Shown: positions 1 to 9,464, counted from the first letter of the stretch. The stretch: DNA of 12,639 bases from Rhizobium sp. LCM 4573 (GCF_001854865.1 NZ_MDDW01000028.1:222414-235052), one strand, 5' to 3'. Numbers and translations: made by a program. The notes: generated from the sequence alone by a model not told the origin.

Positions 1-63
1 AAGCCTCTCGATGTTCATGATGGCTATGTGATTTTCCGCTCCCGGCATCCGGATTTCCGTTGA
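1..63 (+). CDS. possible C-terminal end of an upstream gene (partial)
   Basis: Frame 1 is open from the window edge to a TGA at 61-63 and gives 20 residues ending in HPDFR. The codons (CTC, GGC, GTG, TTC, CGC, TCC, CCG) match rhizobial usage, and the other two plus-strand frames close within about 30 bases, so this is plausibly the tail of a gene on the dnaE strand. It ends 78 bp before the chosen dnaE start. The fragment is too short to recognise a family. A chance open stretch of this length in G+C-rich DNA is quite possible. Confidence 0.3.
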   Translation, partial: KPLDVHDGYVIFRSRHPDFR

Positions 64-69
64 GGAAGA

Positions 70-118
70 GACTCTCGGCTGGACTCTCGTCGCGCCGCGC
101 CGGAAAATCACCTGATTC
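70..118. promoter_or_regulatory. three GANTC sites and a short direct repeat before dnaE
   Basis: GANTC, the target of the alphaproteobacterial cell-cycle methylase CcrM, occurs at 70-74 (GACTC), 82-86 (GACTC) and 114-118 (GATTC). The first two lie inside a direct repeat of GACTCTCG with a 12-bp period (70-77 and 82-89). The cluster ends 23 bp before the dnaE ATG. I found no clear -35/-10 pair here, so calling it a regulatory region is inference from position and motif only. Confidence 0.3.
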
Positions 119-141
119 ATTTGGTGGTGTGGACGCGGAAT

Positions 142-3639
<3,498 letters not shown>

Positions 3640-3715
3640 GAAATACGAGGCCCGACAAGCGGTTGGCCAAATTTCGTGAATCTTTTTGAGAACTGCCGGT
3701 GCTTGGCCGCTTCCC

Positions 3716-5020
3716 TCAGCCTTTCCATTTTCCGCTTTGTTTGACGGGTTTCGGATCGGCCGCCGCCGGCGTCGACGCAGGCTGGGTTATCGTGATGAAA
3801 TCCGTCCCCTTGCCGGTCTCGGGGCTGTAGCCGTCGTCGGTGATCGTCAGCGAGGTTCCGTCGCTCAAAAGCGCGTCGATCCGCTCGCGCACGTCTTCAG
3901 GGATATCGATCCGATCGAGCGCGCCGGCCGCCGCATCCGGATCATACGGATTGGCTTCGATGGTGATGCCGAGCCGTTTCATGGTCCGTGGCGCCATGCT
4001 GTTGGCCAAGGTAACCGTCCGCCATTCGGCGCTTTCCGCGTCGCGATCCACTTTGTCGGCGATGAGGAAATGCGTTCCGAGTGCGCGTTCCGGCTGCCGG
4101 ATGCCGATCGGTGCCTCGAAGAGCGGCTTGAAATTCTGCCGCACCATGAGCTGTCCCGAGGGCGGCTCCGCCTTGCCTGCGGATCGATAGAGGGCTGTCA
4201 GGAACGCCGGCGACAACAGCGGCCCCTTCTGCGGCAGTTCCTTCCAGCGCTTGAAACCTGCGATGGCGGAGCGCGTCTTCGGTCCGGCAACGCCGTCCGG
4301 CGTGCCGGCATCGAAGCCGAGCTCCGTCAGCAGCGCCTGCGCGTCGCGCAGGATTTCCCGTTCGCCGCGGCGATGAATGAGAATCCGCAGCGGAGCGGTG
4401 TCTTCCTCCTTGGCTTCGGTCTGCTTTGCCTGCCTGCCAGGAGAGGACGGCATGACGTGCATCGCGACCTCTACCGGCCTGGACGGATCGTCGATCCTCG
4501 ACGGCCGCAATTCGAGATCGGAAACAAGCGCGCCATCCGGCAGGGGCTTGCGCGGCGCAAAGAGCGCCGGATGATCGATGCGGGCCGGCGTAACCGGGGC
4601 ATCGGAAACGATGACATGCACGCCGCGCCGGGTCATCTTGTAAAGCGATTTGGCGAACATGCCCGGCATGCGGATGCAGCCATGCGAGGCAGGGTAGGAG
4701 GGAACCGAGTCGGACTCGTGCAATGCGATGCCGGACCAGGTCAGCCTCTGCATGAAGGGCATCGGGGCGTTCGAATAGATGTTCGACTCGTGATACTTGC
4801 GCTTCTCGAGAATGGAGAAGATGCCGCCGGGCGTCTCATGTCCGCTCTTTCCGGTGGAGACACGTGAGGTCGCCACGACCATGTCCCCGTCATAGACGGT
4901 CATCGATTGTTTGTTCTTGGAAATGATGATCTGCAGCGTGCGGGCGCCTTCCGCCCACGCCGCATGTGGCAGCATGGCCGCCGAAAGGAGGCCTATCCCG
5001 AAGGCGATTTGACGCAACAT
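3716..5020 (-). CDS. secreted L,D-transpeptidase (YkuD family) with peptidoglycan-binding domain
   Basis: Predicted periplasmic enzyme of 434 aa that would form 3-3 peptidoglycan crosslinks or attach proteins to the wall. Residues 1-23 are a signal peptide (MLRQ, hydrophobic core, cleavage after AWA). The YkuD domain spans about 28-135 and holds H101 (ALHES) and the catalytic motif SHGCIRM with H113 and C115. A peptidoglycan-binding-like repeat lies near 221-262 (AQALLTELGF, TPDGVAGPKTRSAI). The remaining 170 residues form a C-terminal part I cannot assign; it includes ETGKGTDFITI, a motif I recall from other rhizobial YkuD proteins. I chose ATG 5020 because the signal peptide begins there. 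A TTG at 5089 would add 23 residues ahead of it, and the Shine-Dalgarno at 5020 is weak. The gene converges on dnaE with 76 bp between stops and no clear terminator. The substrate and crosslink type are not visible from sequence. Confidence 0.9.
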   Translation of the reverse strand: MLRQIAFGIGLLSAAMLPHAAWAEGARTLQIIISKNKQSMTVYDGDMVVATSRVSTGKSGHETPGGIFSILEKRKYHESNIYSNAPMPFMQRLTWSGIALHESDSVPSYPASHGCIRMPGMFAKSLYKMTRRGVHVIVSDAPVTPARIDHPALFAPRKPLPDGALVSDLELRPSRIDDPSRPVEVAMHVMPSSPGRQAKQTEAKEEDTAPLRILIHRRGEREILRDAQALLTELGFDAGTPDGVAGPKTRSAIAGFKRWKELPQKGPLLSPAFLTALYRSAGKAEPPSGQLMVRQNFKPLFEAPIGIRQPERALGTHFLIADKVDRDAESAEWRTVTLANSMAPRTMKRLGITIEANPYDPDAAAGALDRIDIPEDVRERIDALLSDGTSLTITDDGYSPETGKGTDFITITQPASTPAAADPKPVKQSGKWKG

Positions 5021-5029
5021 GTCCCACAC

Positions 5030-5067
5030 CCAGATCAAAACTTTTGCGTGTATATTAGCTGATCTGG
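5030..5067. repeat. inverted repeat in the leader of the L,D-transpeptidase gene
   Basis: CCAGATCA (5030-5037) and TGATCTGG (5060-5067) are perfect 8-bp inverted copies with centres 30 bp apart. Overlapping the left arm is the smaller palindrome CAAAA-C-TTTTG (5036-5046). On the minus strand a TAATAT -10-like box lies between the arms, with no good -35. The site starts 10 bp upstream of the ATG. It could be an operator for a dimeric regulator or a leader hairpin. I do not recognise it as a known box. Confidence 0.35.
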
Positions 5068-5129
5068 TTAAAGGAATGTTTTCCGACAAGTGATCAAAAT
5101 CGGCGGGCGGTGAGGTTTCCTATCACATT

Positions 5130-6422
5130 TCATTGATCGCGCCGATGCCTGCCGAACGTGTATCCGGTTTCCACGGCCGCTTTTCCGAATTTGTCGCGCA
5201 ACCTGTCCATGGCGGCTTCCGCAGCGGCGCGGCGTCCTGCCTGCCGGTCCACGAGATCCGGAGGGTCGGCGCGGACGGGATCGCCGAGATCGGTGACGCC
5301 GATGCCGATCAGCCGGAATTTCGTGCCGTCGGTCTCTCGTTCGAGAAGGGTGAGCCCGGTGCGAAATATCCGGTCTGCGAGCTGGGTAGGGTCTTCGAGG
5401 CGGCGGTTGCGCGTGCGAGTCTTGAAGTCGGCGCTCTTGAGCTTCAGCACGACCGTCTGTCCGGCGATAGAGTGCTTCTTCAGCCGGGTCGAGACCTTTT
5501 CCGAAAGACCGCGCAAGATGGGCACCAGGTCATCATAGCGGGAGATGTCATCGAAGAAGGTCGTCTCGGCCGAAACGCTCTTCGCGGCCTCGTTGGGATG
5601 CACGTCGCGATCGTCGATCCCGCGGGAGAGGCGGAAGAGGCGCTGGCCCATAGAGCCGTAGCGGCGCATGAGATCGCTCTCTTCCATGGTTTGCAACTGC
5701 CCGATGGTGCGGATGCCGTCCGCCTCGAGCGTCGCATTAAAGGCGCGGCCGACCCCCCAAATGGTGGTGACGGGGCGCGGTGCAAGAAATTCGAGCGCCT
5801 CGGCCTTGCCTATTACGGAGAAACCGCGCGGTTTCATGAGGTCGGAAGCGACTTTCGCCAGGAACTTGCAGTAGGAGAGCCCCGCCGAAATGGTGATTCC
5901 CAATTCGCTTTCCACGCGCCTTGCGAATTTCGCGAGGATGCGCGCCGGCGGATCGTGGTGAAAACGCTCGGTACCGGAAAGATCCAGAAAGGCCTCATCG
6001 ATCGAAAGCGGCTGCACGAGCGGGGTCAGGTCCTGCATCATCGCGCGCACCTCGCGCCCGACTTTCACGTATTTCTCCATGTTGGGCCGGATGACGACGG
6101 CATCGGGGCACAGTTCCAGCGCCTTGAACATGGGCATGGCCGATCGCACGCCGTTGATACGGGCGATATAGCATGCGGTGGAGACAACCCCTCGTTTTCC
6201 GCCGCCGATAATCACCGGTTTGTCGGCAAGTGTGGGATCGTCGCGTTTTTCGATCGTCGCATAGAAGGCGTCGCAATCGATATGGGCGAGGCTGAGCTCG
6301 TAGAGTTCGCGATGGTAGACGAGGCGAGGGCTGCCGCATGTGCGGCAGCGGCGCGTCTCCGCCTTCTGCTCGGCAAGGCAGTCACGACAGAAGCCGGGTG
6401 TCTTGTCGGGCGCGCTCGTCAT
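5130..6422 (-). CDS. dinB: DNA polymerase IV (Y-family) with N-terminal Cys4 motif
   Basis: Translesion polymerase of 430 aa that copies past damaged bases with low fidelity. The palm has HIDCDAFY with metal ligand D49 (E. coli D8) and steric-gate-position Y54, plus [10 protein letters not shown] with D142 and E143 (E. coli D103 and E104). The thumb helix-hairpin-helix region ([10 protein letters not shown]) and the little-finger domain follow. Before the polymerase core is an extension of about 40 residues with C12xxC15 and C26xxC29, a probable zinc ribbon absent from E. coli DinB. It recurs, from memory, in rhizobial DinB proteins and its role is unknown to me. No clear clamp-binding peptide is visible at the C-terminus (ends GRHRRDQ). 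ATG 6422 is required to include the cysteines, but it has no Shine-Dalgarno. A LexA box and promoter lie directly upstream, so SOS control is likely. Confidence 0.95.
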   Translation of the reverse strand: MTSAPDKTPGFCRDCLAEQKAETRRCRTCGSPRLVYHRELYELSLAHIDCDAFYATIEKRDDPTLADKPVIIGGGKRGVVSTACYIARINGVRSAMPMFKALELCPDAVVIRPNMEKYVKVGREVRAMMQDLTPLVQPLSIDEAFLDLSGTERFHHDPPARILAKFARRVESELGITISAGLSYCKFLAKVASDLMKPRGFSVIGKAEALEFLAPRPVTTIWGVGRAFNATLEADGIRTIGQLQTMEESDLMRRYGSMGQRLFRLSRGIDDRDVHPNEAAKSVSAETTFFDDISRYDDLVPILRGLSEKVSTRLKKHSIAGQTVVLKLKSADFKTRTRNRRLEDPTQLADRIFRTGLTLLERETDGTKFRLIGIGVTDLGDPVRADPPDLVDRQAGRRAAAEAAMDRLRDKFGKAAVETGYTFGRHRRDQ

Positions 6423-6427
6423 GTGGG

Positions 6428-6442
6428 GAACAAAGATTGAAC
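6428..6442 (-). promoter_or_regulatory. LexA (SOS) box of dinB
   Basis: The minus strand reads GTTC-AATCTTT-GTTC, an exact match to the alphaproteobacterial LexA site GTTC-N7-GTTC (GAAC-N7-GAAC on the plus strand). It ends 5 bp before the dinB ATG and covers the predicted start of transcription. LexA bound here would block initiation until DNA damage. The match is seen directly; binding is inferred from the known site and the gene served. Confidence 0.85.
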
Positions 6443-6449
6443 GGCTGGT

Positions 6450-6478
6450 ACGTTACGCCTAAAGCCGGCGAGTCTCAA
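6450..6478 (-). promoter_or_regulatory. predicted sigma-70 promoter of dinB
   Basis: On the minus strand a -35 TTGAGA (6473-6478, 5 of 6 to TTGACA) is separated by 17 bp from a -10-like TAACGT (6450-6455, weak, 3 of 6). Initiation would fall near 6443, at the edge of the LexA box, giving a leader of only about 20 nt. A GANTC site (6470-6474) overlaps the -35. Confidence 0.5.
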
Positions 6479-6549
6479 GGGCGGCGGCGGCCATGTGTTG
6501 GGGATATTTCATTGCCGATGAGCAGGCCGAAACCGGCGTCGCCGCAGTC

Positions 6550-6858
6550 TCAATACTCTCCCGAATCAAGGCCCGGACGAGAATAATGCCGCCAGGCGGC
6601 CGCGACTGCCTCGGGCTTGGTGTCCGTTGCTTCGCAGAACGAAAGCAGCGTCGGCTCGTGGCTCATTACGAAGTCGATCAAGCCGCTGAGAAAACCGGGA
6701 TCGTTCACCGCGTTGCGCAATTGCGTCGCCTGCAGGCCGGAAAGCGCAAGGAAGCGCCCGAGCATCTCAGGTTCGCCGGCGAGCCAGCCAAGTATCGCTG
6801 CCGCAGTTGCCTCCGCGTCGGAAGCATTGCTTCGGGTGTTTCCGGGAGCGCTTCGCAT
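6550..6858 (-). CDS. DUF3572 family protein of unknown function
   Basis: Small protein of 102 aa that I recognise as DUF3572, a family known mainly from alphaproteobacteria. It has an N-terminal low-complexity part (to about residue 15), then a helical body with AILGWLAGEPEMLGRFLALSG and a C-terminal segment with SFCEATDTKPEAVAAAWRH. There is no signal peptide, membrane segment or catalytic motif. It begins 133 bp from divK on the opposite strand and lies 127 bp upstream of dinB on the same strand. Since dinB has its own promoter, the two need not share a transcript. The start at ATG 6858 has only a close AAGG behind it and a stronger GAGGT further back, so the exact start is somewhat uncertain. 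No function can be assigned. Confidence 0.85.
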   Translation of the reverse strand: MRSAPGNTRSNASDAEATAAAILGWLAGEPEMLGRFLALSGLQATQLRNAVNDPGFLSGLIDFVMSHEPTLLSFCEATDTKPEAVAAAWRHYSRPGLDSGEY

Positions 6859-6900
6859 TGCCTTGATCGAATTACCTCTTTTTCAACCAAATGGCGTTAA

Positions 6901-6915
6901 CCTGTCCGCGACAGG
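6901..6915. repeat. perfect short hairpin between DUF3572 gene and divK
   Basis: CCTGTC-CGC-GACAGG is a 6-bp perfect inverted repeat with a 3-nt loop in the divergent promoter region. It has no T-tract on either strand, so it is not a terminator. A second imperfect inverted pair, CATATGG (6917-6923) and CCATATATG (6940-6948), and a GANTC site (GAATC, 6923-6927) follow. These may be operator elements for divK-pleD. I did not find the CtrA motif TTAA-N7-TTAA here. Confidence 0.3.
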
Positions 6916-6991
6916 ACATATGGAATCGGCCTTTCGCGACCATATATGCTGAATGCAGGCGTGCAAGGCTGGATTTAAGGAACGGATCGCC

Positions 6992-7363
6992 ATGCCCAAA
7001 CGGGTCATGATTGTCGAGGACAACGAGCTGAACATGAAGCTCTTCCGCGATCTGATCGAAGCGTCGGGATATGACACGATCCAGACCCGCAACGGCATGG
7101 AAGCGCTCGACCTTGCGCGCAAGCATCGTCCGGACCTGATCCTCATGGATATCCAGCTCCCCGAGGTCTCGGGCCTGGAAGTGACCAAGTGGCTCAAGGA
7201 AGACGACGAGCTTCACCTCATTCCGGTGATCGCGGTAACCGCCTTCGCCATGAAGGGCGACGAGGAGCGCATTCGGCAGGGGGGCTGCGAGGCCTATGTC
7301 TCCAAACCGATTTCGGTGCCGAAATTCATAGATACCATCAAAACCTATCTGGGCGACGCGTGA
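6992..7363 (+). CDS. divK: single-domain cell-cycle response regulator DivK
   Basis: Stand-alone receiver domain of 123 aa with no output domain. In Caulobacter and Sinorhizobium, DivK phosphorylation by DivJ and related kinases, and its removal by PleC-type phosphatases, sets activity of the CtrA relay and so division and cell polarity. All receiver residues are present: acidic pocket E9-D10, phosphoacceptor D53 (ILMDIQLP), T83 and K105 (YVSKP). ATG 6992 gives the standard DivK start [12 protein letters not shown], with AAGGA at 6977-6981 as ribosome site; an ATG 39 bp upstream would add residues not typical of the family. pleD starts 17 bp after the stop, so the two are an operon, as in Caulobacter. 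No strong promoter could be picked out in the 133-bp divergent region. Confidence 0.97.
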   Translation: MPKRVMIVEDNELNMKLFRDLIEASGYDTIQTRNGMEALDLARKHRPDLILMDIQLPEVSGLEVTKWLKEDDELHLIPVIAVTAFAMKGDEERIRQGGCEAYVSKPISVPKFIDTIKTYLGDA

Positions 7364-7380
7364 GATCGGGGGCGTAGAGC

Positions 7381-8751
7381 ATGACGGCGCGAATATTGGT
7401 GGTCGACGATGTTCCCGCGAACGTGAAGCTTCTGGAAGCCCGGCTTCTGGCTGAATATTTCGATGTGCTGACCGCGGCCGATGGCCAGAAGGCGCTGGAT
7501 ATCTGCGAAAATACCCATGTCGATCTCGTCCTGCTCGATATCATGATGCCCGGCATCAGCGGCTTCGAGGTCTGCGAGCGGCTGAAGAACAATGCCCGCA
7601 CCGCCCATATCCCGGTCGTGATGGTGACGGCGCTGGACCAGCCTTCGGATCGTGTTCGAGGGCTGAAGGCAGGCGCCGACGACTTCCTGACCAAGCCGGT
7701 CAACGATCTCCAGCTCGTCTCCCGCGTGAAGAGCCTGGTGCGCCTCAAGACGCTCAGCGATGAGCTGCGTGTTCGCGCCGAGACGGCGCAGAACATGGGC
7801 ATGGAGGAGATGCTGAAGGCGGGCGACGGGCGGGACGAACCCGGCCAGGTATTGCTGGTGGATGGCCGCGCCAGCTCCCAGGAACGCATCATCAAGGCGC
7901 TGAAGCCCGTGGCGAACGTCATGGCCATGTCCGACCCCCAGGCCGCATTGTTTGAGGCTGCGGAGAACCCGGTCGATCTGGTCATCGTCAACGCCAATTT
8001 CGAGGATTACGATCCGCTGCGGCTTTGCTCCCAGCTCCGCTCCCTGGAGCGCACGCGCTTCATTCCCGTCCTGCTGGTTACCGATCTCGGCGCCGAGGAT
8101 ATGATTGCCCGCGCGCTCGATCTCGGCGTCAACGACTATATCGTCCGGCCGGTGGATCCGAACGAGCTTGTGGCACGCACAGTCACGCAGATCAGGCGCA
8201 AGCGCTACAACGATCGCCTGCGCCAAAGCGTGCGTCAGACCATAGAACTCGCCGTCACGGATGGGCTGACGGGCCTGAACAACCGCCGTTATCTCGATAA
8301 TCATCTGAAGGTCGTGTTCAACCGGGCGGTAGTACGGGCGAGGCCGCTTTCGGTGTGCATTACCGATATAGACCGTTTCAAGCACGTCAACGACACTTTC
8401 GGCCACGATGCCGGCGACGAGGTGTTGAAGGAATTCGCTTCACGGCTCCGTTCGACCGTACGCGGCGCCGATCTCGCCTGCCGCTACGGCGGCGAGGAAT
8501 TCGTCGTCGTGATGCCGGATACCGACGCTGCTGCTGCGGCGATCATTGCGGAGCGCCTGCGCCATATGATCGAGAGCGAGCCCTTCGTTCTGCGCAGCTC
8601 CGGCGTGGTGCTGAACATTACCGCTTCCGTCGGTGTGGCATGCAACACATCGGGCGCCGATACGCCTGAATGGCTTCTGAAACAGGCCGATCGCGCGCTC
8701 TATGAGGCCAAGACCAGCGGTCGCAATAGGGTCGTTGCCGCCGCTGCCTGA
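7381..8751 (+). CDS. pleD: response regulator PleD, diguanylate cyclase
   Basis: Makes cyclic di-GMP from two GTP when phosphorylated; in Caulobacter it acts at the cell pole in the motile-to-sessile switch. It has 456 aa in REC-REC'-GGDEF order. The first receiver has D9-D10, phosphoacceptor D53 (LLDIMMPG), T83 and K105 (FLTKP). The second receiver (about 152-270) is degenerate, with N204 in LVIVNAN where an Asp would be, consistent with its role as a dimerisation adaptor. The GGDEF domain begins near DGLTGLNNRRYL and has the active site G370-G-E-E-F374 and the inhibitory product site R361-G-A-D364, so it should be active and product-inhibited. It is cotranscribed with divK (17-bp gap) and shares its input. 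G-rich sequence at 7368-7372 serves as a weak ribosome site. Confidence 0.96.
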   Translation: MTARILVVDDVPANVKLLEARLLAEYFDVLTAADGQKALDICENTHVDLVLLDIMMPGISGFEVCERLKNNARTAHIPVVMVTALDQPSDRVRGLKAGADDFLTKPVNDLQLVSRVKSLVRLKTLSDELRVRAETAQNMGMEEMLKAGDGRDEPGQVLLVDGRASSQERIIKALKPVANVMAMSDPQAALFEAAENPVDLVIVNANFEDYDPLRLCSQLRSLERTRFIPVLLVTDLGAEDMIARALDLGVNDYIVRPVDPNELVARTVTQIRRKRYNDRLRQSVRQTIELAVTDGLTGLNNRRYLDNHLKVVFNRAVVRARPLSVCITDIDRFKHVNDTFGHDAGDEVLKEFASRLRSTVRGADLACRYGGEEFVVVMPDTDAAAAAIIAERLRHMIESEPFVLRSSGVVLNITASVGVACNTSGADTPEWLLKQADRALYEAKTSGRNRVVAAAA

Positions 8752-8818
8752 TTTCGGCACGCCTGTGGATAAGGCATGTTGCGGTGCGATCGCGCGAATT
8801 TGGTAACGATTGCGTTCA

Positions 8819-8843
8819 TGAATAAAATCGAGAAGTTTATTCA
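8819..8843. repeat. A+T-rich inverted repeat downstream of pleD
   Basis: TGAATAAA (8819-8826) and TTTATTCA (8836-8843) are perfect 8-bp inverted copies with a 9-bp spacer. They lie 67 bp after the pleD stop and 9 bp before the promoter-like element at 8853. The geometry fits an operator or a weak hairpin. There is no following T-run, so it is not a standard terminator. Confidence 0.35.
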
Positions 8844-8852
8844 GGTTGTTGC

Positions 8853-8880
8853 TTGAGACTTAACGGCTTGCTGATATCTT
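8853..8880 (+). promoter_or_regulatory. possible sigma-70 promoter downstream of pleD
   Basis: TTGAGA (8853-8858, 5 of 6 to TTGACA) is followed after 16 bp by TATCTT (8875-8880, 4 of 6 to TATAAT). If used, transcription would begin near 8887 and run about 480 nt to the terminator at 9338. In A+T-rich DNA such matches also arise by chance. Confidence 0.25.
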
Positions 8881-9229
8881 CGAAAATTCATCAAAGCGTG
8901 TAAAGTCAATAAAAGTTTTACCTGTGATATATTTCGGGTAATGAACCGCTTCTATCGGGAAGGGGAGGTGGTGTGAATATTTTTTCTGTATCTTCTTTTG
9001 AATTAAAATCGGAATGGAAAATTTTATCGTAGTAAAACTGCTGTGTCGCCAAAGCTACTTAGGTCTTCCGGCAAAGCAAGATAGAGATCTGGCTAGTCAT
9101 TAGCCCCAATTTTAACCAACTCTGGAGGCAAATCGCCCTCCGCATTAAGAATGTGTTGATTTTCTTCCATTTCTGAGCAATTTTGGCCGCAACGCAAAAA
9201 TGGGTACCCGAATAGGGTCATCTATACCC

Positions 9230-9374
9230 CATGATGCTCAGGTCCGCCGCATCTCCTGGGTCGTGGGGTCGGTCGACTGGCAGGCATAATAAAAACGGTT
9301 CCTCGTGCCGTGATTGCATGCCGGTCGACCCCCAATCAAAGCGCCGCTTCTTCAGGGAGCGGCGCTTTTTCTTT
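9230..9374 (+). ncRNA. candidate small RNA or structured 3' region ending at a strong terminator
   Basis: A 12-bp stem (GGTCGACTGGCA at 9271-9282 with TGCCGGTCGACC at 9319-9330, one G-U pair) stands 7 nt before a strong plus-strand terminator, the usual shape of a bacterial small RNA 3' end. Its loop holds a smaller ACGG/CCGT pair. An alternative register pairs GGGGTCG (9265-9271) with CGACCCC (9326-9332). The terminator is 587 nt past pleD and faces away from rpmG, so some plus-strand transcript must end here. The 5' end is a guess: a CTATAC -10-like box at 9222-9227 lacks a good -35. It could instead be a long pleD 3' UTR or start at the 8853 promoter. I recognise no known family such as 6S, SRP or tmRNA. 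Confidence 0.4.
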
Positions 9375-9375
9375 T
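9338..9375 (+). terminator. strong rho-independent terminator, plus strand
   Basis: Perfect 11-bp stem AAAGCGCCGCT (9338-9348) and AGCGGCGCTTT (9358-9368) with a 9-nt loop, followed by TTCTTTT. On the minus strand the following bases are only weakly T-rich, so it mainly ends plus-strand transcription from the pleD side. Confidence 0.85.
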
Positions 9376-9404
9376 GGGGCATTCGGAAGGCTATCACCGT
9401 GACG

Positions 9405-9442
9405 GCAAAAGAAAGGGCGCCCGGCCTATGCGGCCTGCGCCC
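9405..9442 (-). terminator. rho-independent terminator of rpmG
   Basis: Read on the minus strand, GGGCGC and GCGCCC (9437-9442 and 9415-9420) close a stem that continues with GGCC pairs after a small bulge. It is followed by TTTCTTTT (plus-strand A-run at 9405-9414). It lies 22 bp after the rpmG stop and stands back to back with the plus-strand terminator, so the two transcripts converge. Confidence 0.8.
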
Positions 9443-9464
9443 ATTGTATGCCGAAGATCAATGA

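Larger units (their letters stand above)
8752..9229. other. gene-free, A+T-rich intergenic stretch after pleD
   Basis: No reading frame of 60 codons or more starts here on either strand, and I recognise no RNA family. By my count G+C over 8821-9180 is about 38%, far below the surrounding genes. It contains an A+T-rich inverted repeat, one promoter-like pair, a possible pair of very short overlapping frames at 8941-9032, and an imperfect hairpin GGAGGC/GCCCTCC at 9125-9142. There is no convincing terminator just after pleD. The low G+C could mark a long untranslated or regulatory region, a small RNA locus, or decayed foreign DNA. Confidence 0.6.

Noticed and set aside
3640..3715. Possible shared terminator between dnaE and the L,D-transpeptidase (AAGCGG at 3657-3662 with CCGCTT at 3707-3712)
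   Set aside because: The loop is over 40 nt and no good T-run follows on either strand.
3686..4867. 393-codon plus-strand frame opposite the L,D-transpeptidase
   Set aside because: The minus strand has a signal peptide and the SHGC active site; the plus frame is Arg-rich and matches nothing I recognise.
5090..5129. Terminator after dinB (GTGATAGG-AAA-CCTCAC on the minus strand)
   Set aside because: The stem is short with a bulge and lacks a proper T-tract.
5133..6440. 435-codon plus-strand frame opposite dinB
   Set aside because: It mirrors dinB codon for codon and has no domain features, whereas dinB shows all Y-family motifs, a promoter and a LexA box.
6884..6902. Possible CtrA site before divK (CAACC and TTAACC)
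   Set aside because: The half-sites are 14 bp apart and the first lacks TTAA, so it does not fit TTAA-N7-TTAA.
7345..8406. 353-codon minus-strand frame across pleD
   Set aside because: Antisense shadow of PleD, which has complete receiver and GGEEF motifs.
9182..9227. Promoter for the candidate small RNA using TTTGGC and CTATAC
   Set aside because: The boxes are over 30 bp apart and no hexamer at 16-18 bp from CTATAC resembles a -35.
9231..9464. 77-codon plus-strand frame between pleD and rpmG
   Set aside because: It runs through both strong terminator hairpins and encodes their repeats; it is better explained by RNA structure.
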